Below are positions 1-5,935 of a DNA stretch of 5,949 nt, in pieces. Origin of the DNA: JBBRLG01 sp038231495 (GTDB lineage Bacteria; Planctomycetota; Planctomycetia; Gemmatales; Gemmataceae); the NCBI GenBank assembly GCA_038231495.1, contig JBBRLG010000469.1, forward strand, positions 1 through 5,949, in the 5' to 3' direction. The first letter of the stretch is position 1, and the number at the start of each line of letters is the position of its first letter. A model generated the notes under the pieces. The model made no database searches. It saw nothing but the letters and a program-made list of their open reading frames with translations, and was not told where the DNA came from. Both the position numbers and the translations under genes were made by a program.

Positions 1-21
1 GCACGATCGTGGTGTCTGCTT

Positions 22-62
22 TACCCCCACCCCCCCTACCCCCCTTCGTAAGGGGGGGAAGG
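22..62 (-). repeat. C/G-run hairpin repeat, copy 1 (inverted orientation)
   Basis: Runs of five, seven and six C are separated by A and TA, then comes TTCGTAA and a run of seven G. Bases 39-46 pair with 50-57 as an 8-bp stem with the loop CGT. Read on the minus strand it matches the copy after bioD almost base for base: C7, TT, a 3-nt loop, AA, a G-run, TA, then a G-run. It lies just upstream of the kinase leader. It has no T-run after the stem, so it is a poor intrinsic terminator. I infer a dispersed genomic repeat family because at least three full copies occur in 6 kb. Confidence 0.8.
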
Positions 63-145
63 AATGGTTGCGAAAAGCGAAAATAGTTCCGGGGATTTGG
101 CGCGCCGTTGTCGCATGATGAGGCAGGGGGAGTTGCCGAGTCCAC

Positions 146-149
146 GGAG
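146..149 (+). promoter_or_regulatory. Ribosome binding site deciding the kinase start
   Basis: GGAG is followed by 7 nt and then ATG at 157. This is the best-spaced Shine-Dalgarno sequence among the in-frame ATG codons (64, 115, 118 and 157). The protein from 157 also begins in the way usual for this planctomycete kinase family, so the start at 157 is preferred over the longer readings. Confidence 0.65.
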
Positions 150-156
150 TAGCGCC

Positions 157-3100
157 ATGACCGAAAGTGCCGTCTTCATCGTCGCCGTCAAGTTACACGA
201 CTCCGCGGTGCGCGCCGCCTACCTCGCCGAAGCCTGCGGCGACGACGCGGCGTTGCGCCTCCAGGTGGAAGAACTGCTGCGGTTGCACGACCAGGGTAGC
301 AACCCTCTCGACCGGCCGGCACTGGCCCCGGCTCAGACCGTGGACGAGGTGCCGCCGAACGGTCCTGCGAACTCGGCACCGCTGCGTGAGCTGCGCCCGG
401 CCGAGGGCGTTGGCAGCGTTATCGCCGGTCGCTACAAGCTGCTGCAACAGATCGGCGAGGGCGGCATGGGCAGCGTCTTCATGGCCGAGCAGACCCGGCC
501 CGTCAAACGGATGGTCGCCATCAAGGTCATCAAGGCCGGCATGGACTCCCGCCAAGTCCTCGCCCGCTTCGAGTCCGAACGCCAGGCATTGGCCCTCATG
601 GACCACCCCAACATTGCCAAGGTCCTCGACGCCGGCACGACCCCCCCTTCCCCCCCTTCGCAAGGGGGGGCTGGGGGGGGTGGCCTGCCGTTCTTCGTCA
701 TGGAGTTGGTCAAAGGCGTCCCGCTCACCCAGTTCTGCGACGACCGGCAGCTGAGCGTCGGCGACCGGCTCAAGGTCTTCCAGCAGATCTGCCACGCGGT
801 CCAACACGCCCACCAGAAGGGCATCATCCACCGCGACCTGAAGCCGACGAACATCCTGGTCGAGTCGCACGACGGCCGGCCGGTGCCCAAGGTCATCAAC
901 TTCGGCCTGGCCAAGGCGGTCAGCGCGCTGCCGTTGACCGACCGCAGCCTGTTCACCAACTTCGGCTCGATCCTGGGCACGCCGCTGTACATGGCCCCCG
1001 AGCAGGCCGAGTTGAGCGCCCTCGACGTGGACACGCGGGCCGACATTTATGCGCTGGGCGTGATCCTCTACGAGCTGCTGACCGGCACGACGCCGCTGGA
1101 GAAAAAGCGGTTCGCGGAGGCGGCCTGGGACGAGATTCGCCGGGTTATCAAGGAGGAGGAGCCGCCCAAGCCGAGCACGCGCCTGAGCACGTCGGAGGCC
1201 CGCGCATCGATCGCGGCGCAACGGCAGACGGAGCCGCACAAGTTGGGCAAGTTCGTGCGCGGCGACCTGGATTGGATCGTGATGAAGGCGCTGGCGAAGG
1301 AGCGCGACCGCCGTTACGAGACGGCCAACGCCTTCGCGGCGGACGTGGAACACTTCCTGAATGACGAGCCGGTGTCAGCGGGGCCGCCGACGGTGCGGTA
1401 CAAGTTGCGCAAATTTCTGCATCGGAATAAAGGGCGGGTGATCTCCGGGGGCGTATTTGCGGCGCTGCTGTTCCTCGTCGTGGGGCTGGTCCTGTACGGC
1501 GCTTGGTGGGCCGAGCGCCAGTCGGCCGAGCAGCGTCACGAGCAAGCCACGGTCGTGGCACGCAACAACGATGCGTTCAACGCGACCCTCGACCAGATCG
1601 AGGTCGCGCTCAAGGCGGCACGGCTCGCCGAGGCCGCCACCTTGATGGGGCAAGCCGACAGGCAACTCGACGAACAAACCCCGAACGACCTCCGCGAGCG
1701 GCACGAACGACTGAAGCGCGATGAGCGAACGATCCGGGAACTCGACGCCATCTTTGAGGAGCGCTGGATGGTCTCGCCCACCGACACGCGCATCGACAGC
1801 GAACGGGCCAAGAAGCGCTATCCGCCTTTGTTTCAGGCCTACGGCTTGGCCATAAGCACGGGGCCGGCGGCAAGCGCGGTGGAGACGATTCGTAAGTCCG
1901 TCATCGCGGAAGCCCTCGCCTCCGGCATGACGGAATGGTTCTTCGTCGATCCGAAATACCCCGGCCTTCTTGCCGTCGTCGATTTGCTCGATCCGGATTT
2001 GGGCCGCGCGAACTTGAGGAGCGCGATCGCCAAAGACGACACGAACCGAATCAAGGAACTCGGCATGACGATCGATGGCTCCAAATTATCGCCGGCGTAT
2101 GCGATCGGGTTGGGAATTCACCCCGCCGTCGAAGACGGTGTGCGCATCCTGAAGGCGGCCTGGACTGCCCATGCCGACTCGTTCCCGCTGGCCCTGACCA
2201 TCAGCAGCCGCTCATATGCATGGGACGACAAGGTAAGAATCGAAGCCGTCGGCTGGGGCCGAACCGCCGTAGCGCTCCGTCCGAACAATCCTTTGGCCCA
2301 CTACTACCTCGCGATTGCGTTGTCCGACCGCGGCGGGCTAGGTGGGGCGAGCGCGGTTGACGAACTGCGTCGCACCATCCGGTTGGCCCCTCAGTTCGCC
2401 AGAGCGTACGGGCGCCTGGCGTTCGAACTGGGCTTCCGCCAAGGTCGCGATACCGACGAGTCGCTGGCCTTCGCCCGTAAGGCCATCGAACTCGATGACC
2501 GAAACGTGCCCGGCCATTATGTGGTATACGAACACCTGCTGCTCTCCAAGAAGGACTATGTCGAAGCGGCTCGTGTGTATCGGCTCCTTAATAAGTTGTT
2601 GGCAGAAGCGTCAGAGGACGGCGTTCCATCTGACTCTTCGGTGGGAGGGTACGCGATGGGCTGGACTCACGCATCATTTCCGGACCTTGTAGGAGGATTG
2701 CTTCGCGCTAGGCAACCGTTCGAGGCGTATCGCCTCTTACTCGATTTCCCTCACATAAACCGAGGAATGATGGGGGCCCTGGACGACGACCCGGACAAAT
2801 CGACGAATTACGCCGCCGCGTGCGCCGCGGCGATAGCCGGGACTGGGCAGGGTCTCGACGCCCCGCCGCCGACCGAACGACCGGCCATCCGCAAACATGC
2901 CCTGGAGTGGTTAAACGCCAGCTTCGACATCTGGATAAAGCACGCAGCGGCTCCCTCGGTTTTGGGAGCTTGTACCGTGGGTTTGGTCGGTTCGCCGTTT
3001 GGGCCTGGCCCGCTTCTGGGAGCTTCTGCATTATTCCCCGGAAGACCCGACGCGCCCGCCGATCCCGCCAAGAACCGTGAGGTCGTCTTCGATGGGATGA

Positions 3101-3264
3101 ATCGCTGGCTCAGCGACCCCAACTTGGCGGGGATTCGGGATGACCAATGGCTCGACAAGCTGCCGGTTGATGAGCGGGAGCAATGGCGGAAACTCTGGGG
3201 CGAGGTCCGATCCCTCCGGGACCAAACGGCACCCCCCAAAATTGCACCGCCAGTTGGGAAGTAG
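157..3264 (+). CDS. Membrane Ser/Thr protein kinase-like protein with TPR outer domain
   Basis: Planctomycete-type transmembrane Hanks kinase of 1035 residues, of unknown partner. Residues 1-60 resemble the short helical region that opens many planctomycete kinases (AAYLAEACGDDAALR, VEELLRLH). The kinase domain starts near residue 93: glycine loop GEGGMGSV at 100-107, Lys123 in VAIK, likely helix-C Glu141, catalytic loop HRDLKPTN at 225-232 with Asp227, activation segment ending in APE at 280-282, and Asp296 of helix F. One hydrophobic helix spans about 429-451. A charged, probably coiled region follows to about 540, then an outer region with TPR-like helices at about 704-830. The C-terminus ends in a family-like stretch (NLAGIRDDQWLDKLP, WRKLWGEV). 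Oddities: the DFG motif is NFG (Asn248), a repeat-encoded PPSPPSQGGAGGGG sits at 163-176, and an apparent insertion lies at about 930-966. The fold assignment is firm. Activity is doubtful because DFG Asp normally binds Mg-ATP. The start is chosen from GGAG at 146-149; 64 or 115 remain possible. Confidence 0.93.
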   Translation: MTESAVFIVAVKLHDSAVRAAYLAEACGDDAALRLQVEELLRLHDQGSNPLDRPALAPAQTVDEVPPNGPANSAPLRELRPAEGVGSVIAGRYKLLQQIGEGGMGSVFMAEQTRPVKRMVAIKVIKAGMDSRQVLARFESERQALALMDHPNIAKVLDAGTTPPSPPSQGGAGGGGLPFFVMELVKGVPLTQFCDDRQLSVGDRLKVFQQICHAVQHAHQKGIIHRDLKPTNILVESHDGRPVPKVINFGLAKAVSALPLTDRSLFTNFGSILGTPLYMAPEQAELSALDVDTRADIYALGVILYELLTGTTPLEKKRFAEAAWDEIRRVIKEEEPPKPSTRLSTSEARASIAAQRQTEPHKLGKFVRGDLDWIVMKALAKERDRRYETANAFAADVEHFLNDEPVSAGPPTVRYKLRKFLHRNKGRVISGGVFAALLFLVVGLVLYGAWWAERQSAEQRHEQATVVARNNDAFNATLDQIEVALKAARLAEAATLMGQADRQLDEQTPNDLRERHERLKRDERTIRELDAIFEERWMVSPTDTRIDSERAKKRYPPLFQAYGLAISTGPAASAVETIRKSVIAEALASGMTEWFFVDPKYPGLLAVVDLLDPDLGRANLRSAIAKDDTNRIKELGMTIDGSKLSPAYAIGLGIHPAVEDGVRILKAAWTAHADSFPLALTISSRSYAWDDKVRIEAVGWGRTAVALRPNNPLAHYYLAIALSDRGGLGGASAVDELRRTIRLAPQFARAYGRLAFELGFRQGRDTDESLAFARKAIELDDRNVPGHYVVYEHLLLSKKDYVEAARVYRLLNKLLAEASEDGVPSDSSVGGYAMGWTHASFPDLVGGLLRARQPFEAYRLLLDFPHINRGMMGALDDDPDKSTNYAAACAAAIAGTGQGLDAPPPTERPAIRKHALEWLNASFDIWIKHAAAPSVLGACTVGLVGSPFGPGPLLGASALFPGRPDAPADPAKNREVVFDGMNRWLSDPNLAGIRDDQWLDKLPVDEREQWRKLWGEVRSLRDQTAPPKIAPPVGK
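641..681 (+). repeat. C/G-run hairpin repeat, copy 2, in frame inside the kinase gene
   Basis: A near-perfect nested palindrome: C7, TT, C7, TT, the loop CGC, AA, G7, CT, G8. The inner stem pairs 650-658 with 662-670 (9 bp), and the outer C7 (641-647) can pair with the outer G-run (673-680). It is translated as PPSPPSQGGAGGGG (residues 163-176) between VLDAGTT and LPFFVMELV, where related kinases have only a short turn before the hinge strand. The reading frame is kept on both sides. I infer insertion of the same dispersed repeat found at 22-62 and 5874-5905 into an existing gene. Confidence 0.85.
2944..3054 (+). other. Insertion-like segment in the kinase C-terminal region
   Basis: The family-like sequence ALEWLNASFDIWIKH is interrupted by about 37 residues rich in Gly, Pro, Ala and Leu (AAAPSVLGACTVGLVGS and onward to FPGRPD). 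The family-like ending then resumes. The DNA contains the inverted repeat GCTCCC (2950-2955) and GGGAGC (2964-2969), and GGGAGCTT occurs twice. Paralogues as I know them run from this helix to the ending with only a short linker. I infer a second in-frame repeat or mobile segment. Its edges are approximate, and it could instead be a natural low-complexity loop. Confidence 0.4.
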
Positions 3265-3284
3265 AAGGCGACACGGATGACTAA

Positions 3285-3338
3285 CGCGCCTTCGTGCGTG
3301 AGGCCGAGACCCTGATCGAGGGCAAAGCACGGCCGTAA
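3285..3338 (+). pseudogene. Possible short coding remnant
   Basis: Between TAA at 3282-3284 and TAA at 3336-3338, a frame different from the kinase frame reads RAFVREAETLIEGKARP. It has no start codon and follows the kinase stop by 20 bp. It looks like an amphipathic protein tail, so it could be a leftover of a decayed gene or of an older kinase end. At 17 codons it could equally be chance. Confidence 0.15.
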
Positions 3339-3359
3339 GCAATGGGGTTGCTGCGACAC

Positions 3360-3656
3360 GCATTGAAAAAGACGCCGGCGAGCGGGGTGGCGCTGGTTCC
3401 GTACCGCGAAGCGGTTGAACAACCCAGCCGGGGGTCGCGTACTCGCGCACCCCCGGAAAACCACGCGCGACGCGACGACCAACCCTGACAGGGTTGCACA
3501 ACCCTGCGGGGACACCTGTACAACCCTGTCAGGGTAGAAAAAGGGGTTGACGTTCGTCCGGTTCCGGGGGTGCGCGAGTATGCGACCCCCGGCTATGTTA
3601 TTCAACCGCTTCGCGGTACGGAAACCGCCCACAGCGGGAAGGTATTTTGTCAATGC
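3360..3656. repeat. Large imperfect inverted-repeat element (paired-hairpin, REPIN-like)
   Basis: Arms 3395-3459 and 3561-3625 are reverse complements, with about 59 of 65 positions matching by hand alignment. Weaker symmetry extends to GCATTG at 3360-3365 and CAATGC at 3651-3656. Each arm carries its own hairpins. One is CCGC-GAA-GCGG (3404-3414, mirrored at 3606-3616). The other is CCGGGGGT (3428-3435) pairing with ACCCCCGG (3449-3456), with inner CGCG/CGCG and the loop TACT, mirrored at 3564-3592. The centre has the perfect palindrome CAACCCTGACAGGGTTG (3480-3496), another CAACCCTG at 3499-3506, and ACCCTGTCAGGGT (3523-3535). No credible protein is encoded. The layout, two inverted palindromes around a spacer, resembles REPIN or MITE elements. 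No transposase is present. An obvious target duplication was not seen. Confidence 0.75.
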
Positions 3657-3667
3657 AACACGCCTCC

Positions 3668-3720
3668 GCAAAAGAAAGAAAAAAAGCGGCGTCGAGCCGC
3701 CGCACTCCAAAGAGCAATAA
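3668..3720. repeat. Dispersed PVC-type intergenic repeat
   Basis: An A-rich stretch with scattered G (3669-3685) is followed by GCGGC-GTCGA-GCCGC (3686-3700) and CACTCCAAAG. Read as protein it gives AASSRRTPK on the plus strand and FGVRRLDAAF or LECGGSTPL on the minus strand. I recognise these strings as recurring spurious translations in planctomycete and verrucomicrobial genomes, so I take it as a dispersed repeat rather than a gene. Only one copy lies in this window, so repeat status rests on recall, not on the sequence alone. Confidence 0.55.
3679..3700 (-). terminator. Possible minus-strand intrinsic terminator within the repeat
   Basis: Read on the minus strand, GCGGC-TCGAC-GCCGC forms a 5-bp GC stem with a 5-nt loop, followed directly by seven T and further T-rich sequence. 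It has the shape of a Rho-independent terminator for transcripts running away from bioA towards the kinase. No minus-strand gene ends here, so any role would be against antisense transcription, or the resemblance is incidental to the repeat. Confidence 0.35.
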
Positions 3721-3762
3721 AACTCCCTTGCCGTGGGGCATCGGGTGCGACCGAGGTTGGCG

Positions 3763-3768
3763 TACACT
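3763..3768 (+). promoter_or_regulatory. Weak candidate -10 element for bioA
   Basis: TACACT matches 4 of 6 bases of the TATAAT consensus and ends 12 nt before the preferred bioA ATG at 3781. No good -35 box is seen at the expected distance. There is also no Shine-Dalgarno sequence before the ATG (ACTGGGACTGATGCG). If this -10 is real, the transcript would start at or within a few bases of the start codon and be leaderless or nearly so. Confidence 0.25.
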
Positions 3769-3780
3769 GGGACTGATGCG

Positions 3781-5145
3781 ATGGAGCCGAGCCGCGAACA
3801 ACTCGAACGCTGGGACCGCGACCACGTCTGGCACCCGTTCACGCCGATGCAGGCGTACGCCGAGGAAAAACCGCTCATCATTGAGCGCGCCCACGGCTGC
3901 TTCCTGGTAGACCTCGACGGCCGCGAATACCTCGACGGCGTGTCGTCGCTGTGGTGTAACGTCCACGGCCATCGCGTGCCGGAACTCGACGCCGCCCTGC
4001 GCGAACAACTCGACGCCGTGGCCCATTCGACCCTGCTCGGCATCTCCAACGTGCCGGCGATCAAGCTGGCCCGGCGGCTCGTCGAACTCGCACCGCCTGG
4101 ATTGTCTCACGTCTTCTTTTCCGACGACGGCGCGACGGCAGTTGAAGTCGCCCTCAAGATGGCGTTTCAATACTGGCACCAGTGTCCGCAGCCGCAGCCG
4201 CACAAGACGAAATACCTGTCCCTCAACCTCGCCTACCACGGCGACACGCTGGGCGGCGTCAGCGTCGGTGACCTGGGCCGCTTCCACCACCTGTTCGCGC
4301 CACTCTTGTTTCCGACCTTGCGCGCGCCGGCCCCGTACTGTTACCGCTGTCCGCTGGGCTTGGAGCGCGCGACGTGCAAGATCGACTGCGTTGAGGTGCT
4401 AGCCGGCCTGGTGCGCGACCATGCCGATAGCCTCGCCGCCGTGGTCATCGAGCCGCTGGTGCAAGCGGCGGCGGGCATGATTACCGCGCCGGAGGGCTAC
4501 CTGCGGCGCGTGCGGGAGGTGACGCGGGATTACGGCGTCCTGCTGATTGCCGACGAGGTGGCGGTCGGCTTCGGCCGCACGGGGACGATGTTCGCGTGTG
4601 CGCAGGAAGATGTCGTGCCGGATTTCTTGTGTCTGGCCAAGGGGCTGACCGGCGGCTACTTGCCGCTGGCGGCGACACTCACCACCGACGAAGTTTATAA
4701 CGCCTTCCTGGGACCGGCGTCGGCGGGGCGGACGTTTTACCACGGCCACACCTACACCGGCAACCCCCTCGGCGCGGCGGTCGCGTTGGCGAGTCTGGAC
4801 TTGCTCGAAGCCGAAACGGGGCTGCCGGCCTTACCGGCGAAAATCGAACGGCTGGGCCACCACCTCGACCGGGTGCGGAACCTTCCGCACGTCGGCAACG
4901 TCCGACAGAAAGGCTTGCTGGCCGGGATCGAGCTGGTGGCGGATCGCGCTACGAAAAAGCCGTTCCCCCCGGCACGGCGGACGGGTGCGGCGGTGTGCCG
5001 GATGGCGCGCGAACAGGGCGTCCTGTTGCGGCCCCTCGGCGACGTGATCGTGGTGATGCCGCCGCTGGCAATCGACCTTTACCTGCTAGACCTGCTCGGC
5101 GACGTGCTTTACAATTGCCTGCACGCCATGCCCCCGGAGGGTTGA
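3781..5145 (+). CDS. bioA: Adenosylmethionine-8-amino-7-oxononanoate aminotransferase (DAPA synthase)
   Basis: PLP-dependent class III aminotransferase of biotin synthesis, cytoplasmic, turning 8-amino-7-oxononanoate (KAPA) into 7,8-diaminononanoate. S-adenosylmethionine is the usual amino donor; some relatives use lysine, which cannot be judged here. The protein has 454 residues, near the usual length. Visible landmarks are WHPFT (17-21), DGVSSLW (52-58), the phosphate-binding region SDDGATAVE (114-122), YHGDT (152-156) with Tyr152 that stacks on PLP, IADEV (256-260) with Asp258 for the pyridine nitrogen, GFGRTG, LAKGLTGG with Schiff-base Lys287, and HTYTGNPLG. A four-Cys cluster (187, 190, 199, 203) is present. 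The start at 3781 is preferred because WDRDHVWHPFT follows at the family's normal distance; the in-frame ATG at 3733 adds 16 residues without family character. It is followed by bioD after 7 bp. Confidence 0.96.
   Translation: MEPSREQLERWDRDHVWHPFTPMQAYAEEKPLIIERAHGCFLVDLDGREYLDGVSSLWCNVHGHRVPELDAALREQLDAVAHSTLLGISNVPAIKLARRLVELAPPGLSHVFFSDDGATAVEVALKMAFQYWHQCPQPQPHKTKYLSLNLAYHGDTLGGVSVGDLGRFHHLFAPLLFPTLRAPAPYCYRCPLGLERATCKIDCVEVLAGLVRDHADSLAAVVIEPLVQAAAGMITAPEGYLRRVREVTRDYGVLLIADEVAVGFGRTGTMFACAQEDVVPDFLCLAKGLTGGYLPLAATLTTDEVYNAFLGPASAGRTFYHGHTYTGNPLGAAVALASLDLLEAETGLPALPAKIERLGHHLDRVRNLPHVGNVRQKGLLAGIELVADRATKKPFPPARRTGAAVCRMAREQGVLLRPLGDVIVVMPPLAIDLYLLDLLGDVLYNCLHAMPPEG
5136..5140 (+). promoter_or_regulatory. 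Ribosome binding site for bioD
   Basis: GGAGG lies within the last codons of bioA, 12 nt before the bioD ATG at 5153. The spacing is slightly long, but it is the only purine-rich Shine-Dalgarno match nearby. Its position inside bioA suggests that the two genes are read from one mRNA, possibly with translational coupling. Confidence 0.6.
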
Positions 5146-5152
5146 TCGCGCC

Positions 5153-5836
5153 ATGTCGGGACTGTTCGTCGTTGGCACCGATACCGGCGTGGGCAAGACG
5201 GTCGTGACCGCGGCCATTGTCCGTTGCTTGCGGGCGTGCGGGCAGGCGGTGGCGGTGGCCAAGCCCGTGGCGACCGGCGCTGTGCGGCATGAAGGCGGCT
5301 ACCTCGGCGACGATACGCGGCGGCTGGCCGAGGCCGCCGGCCATGCGGAGTACGGCCGGGTTACACCCTGGGCGTTTCCGCAAGCGGCAGCACCGCCGGT
5401 GGCCGCACGGGCGCAAGGCGTCGAATTGGTGTTGGCAGACATCGCCGCTTTCGTGAAGCAAAGGGCGGTCCCCGATGCCTTGCTGCTGGTCGAAGGCGTC
5501 GGCGGTTTATTGTGTCCGCTGACCGAGCGCGAAACAGTGGCCGACCTCGCGGCGGCACTGGGCATGCCATGCGTCGTGGTCGCCCGCCGGTCGTTGGGGA
5601 CGTTGAACCACACGCTGTTAACGCTGGAGGTCGCGCGGCAGCGCGGGCTGCGCGTCGCCGGACTGGTCGTCAACGAGACGACGCCCGTGCAAGGTTTTGC
5701 AGAGGAAACCAACGTCGTGGAGTTGCGCAAACGGATCGCGGTTCCCCTTTTGGCCGTGGTCCCGTTTCAAACGACCCCGTATGAAGGGGAAATTGCGGCC
5801 ATCGCCAGTGTCGATTGGCGACGACTCGCTGGGTGA
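5153..5836 (+). CDS. bioD: ATP-dependent dethiobiotin synthetase
   Basis: Converts 7,8-diaminononanoate, CO2 and ATP to dethiobiotin, the step after BioA; cytoplasmic, homodimeric in the family. The protein has 227 residues, typical for BioD. It begins with the P-loop GTDTGVGKT (8-16, Lys15 and Thr16). KPVATG follows (37-42) with the conserved Lys37. The acidic pair Asp53-Asp54 is where the family has its Mg-binding Asp. VEGVGGLLCPL (113-123) carries Glu114, the Mg and substrate-binding loop. Asn152 in LGTLNHTLLT and Asn174 in GLVVNET match the substrate and adenine contacts of the E. coli enzyme. All expected catalytic residues appear intact. It is the second gene of a bioA-bioD unit. No further gene follows in the 113 bp left in the window, so whether bioF or bioB is nearby cannot be seen. 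Confidence 0.96.
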   Translation: MSGLFVVGTDTGVGKTVVTAAIVRCLRACGQAVAVAKPVATGAVRHEGGYLGDDTRRLAEAAGHAEYGRVTPWAFPQAAAPPVAARAQGVELVLADIAAFVKQRAVPDALLLVEGVGGLLCPLTERETVADLAAALGMPCVVVARRSLGTLNHTLLTLEVARQRGLRVAGLVVNETTPVQGFAEETNVVELRKRIAVPLLAVVPFQTTPYEGEIAAIASVDWRRLAG

Positions 5837-5870
5837 GCACGAAAACAGATGTGCTTACACCAGCATCAAC

Positions 5871-5905
5871 TTTCCCCCCCTTCCGAAGGGGGGGTAGGGG
5901 GGGTT
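5871..5905 (+). repeat. C/G-run hairpin repeat, copy 3
   Basis: TTT, C7, TT, the loop CCG, AA, G7, TA, G7, TT. Bases 5874-5882 pair with 5886-5894 as a perfect 9-bp stem; the second G-run (5897-5903) is an alternative partner for the C-run. It starts 34 bp after the bioD stop. Transcription through it would yield a strong hairpin at the 3' end of the bioAD message. There is no U-run behind it, so I call it a repeat, not a terminator. Confidence 0.8.
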
Positions 5906-5935
5906 CAGAACGGTTGCTGTACTCCCTCATCCCGT

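Noticed and set aside
2..11. Palindrome CACGATCGTG at the window start as an operator
   Set aside because: It is a single 10-bp palindrome with no second copy or known regulator, which is not enough for a call.
64..156. N-terminal extension of the kinase from ATG at 64 or 115
   Set aside because: It abuts the C/G-run repeat and lacks family character. GGAG is correctly spaced only for ATG 157, where the family-like N-terminus begins.
193..1353. Long open frame on the minus strand opposite the kinase domain
   Set aside because: It mirrors the kinase coding sequence in a high-GC gene, has Arg/Leu/Val-rich composition and no recognisable motif. The plus frame has unambiguous kinase motifs.
3395..3625. 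CRISPR array or insertion sequence in the intergenic gap
   Set aside because: The repeats are inverted rather than direct and regularly spaced, there are no spacers of uniform length, and no transposase is encoded.
3733..3780. bioA starting at ATG 3733
   Set aside because: The extra 16 residues do not resemble BioA N-termini, and the region contains the candidate -10. ATG 3781 gives the usual distance to WHPFT.
2808..4064. Long open frame on the minus strand across the kinase end, the gap and the bioA start
   Set aside because: It runs through two repeat elements and parts of two real plus-strand genes. Its only recognisable strings are repeat translations such as LECGGSTPL.
4949..5461. Open frame on the minus strand across the bioA-bioD junction
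   Set aside because: It overlaps two well-identified genes, and its composition is that of a GC-rich shadow frame with no family signature.
5871..5905. Intrinsic terminator after bioD
   Set aside because: The stem is strong, but it is followed by TA and a G-run, not a T-run. The same sequence occurs inside a coding region, so a repeat is the better reading.
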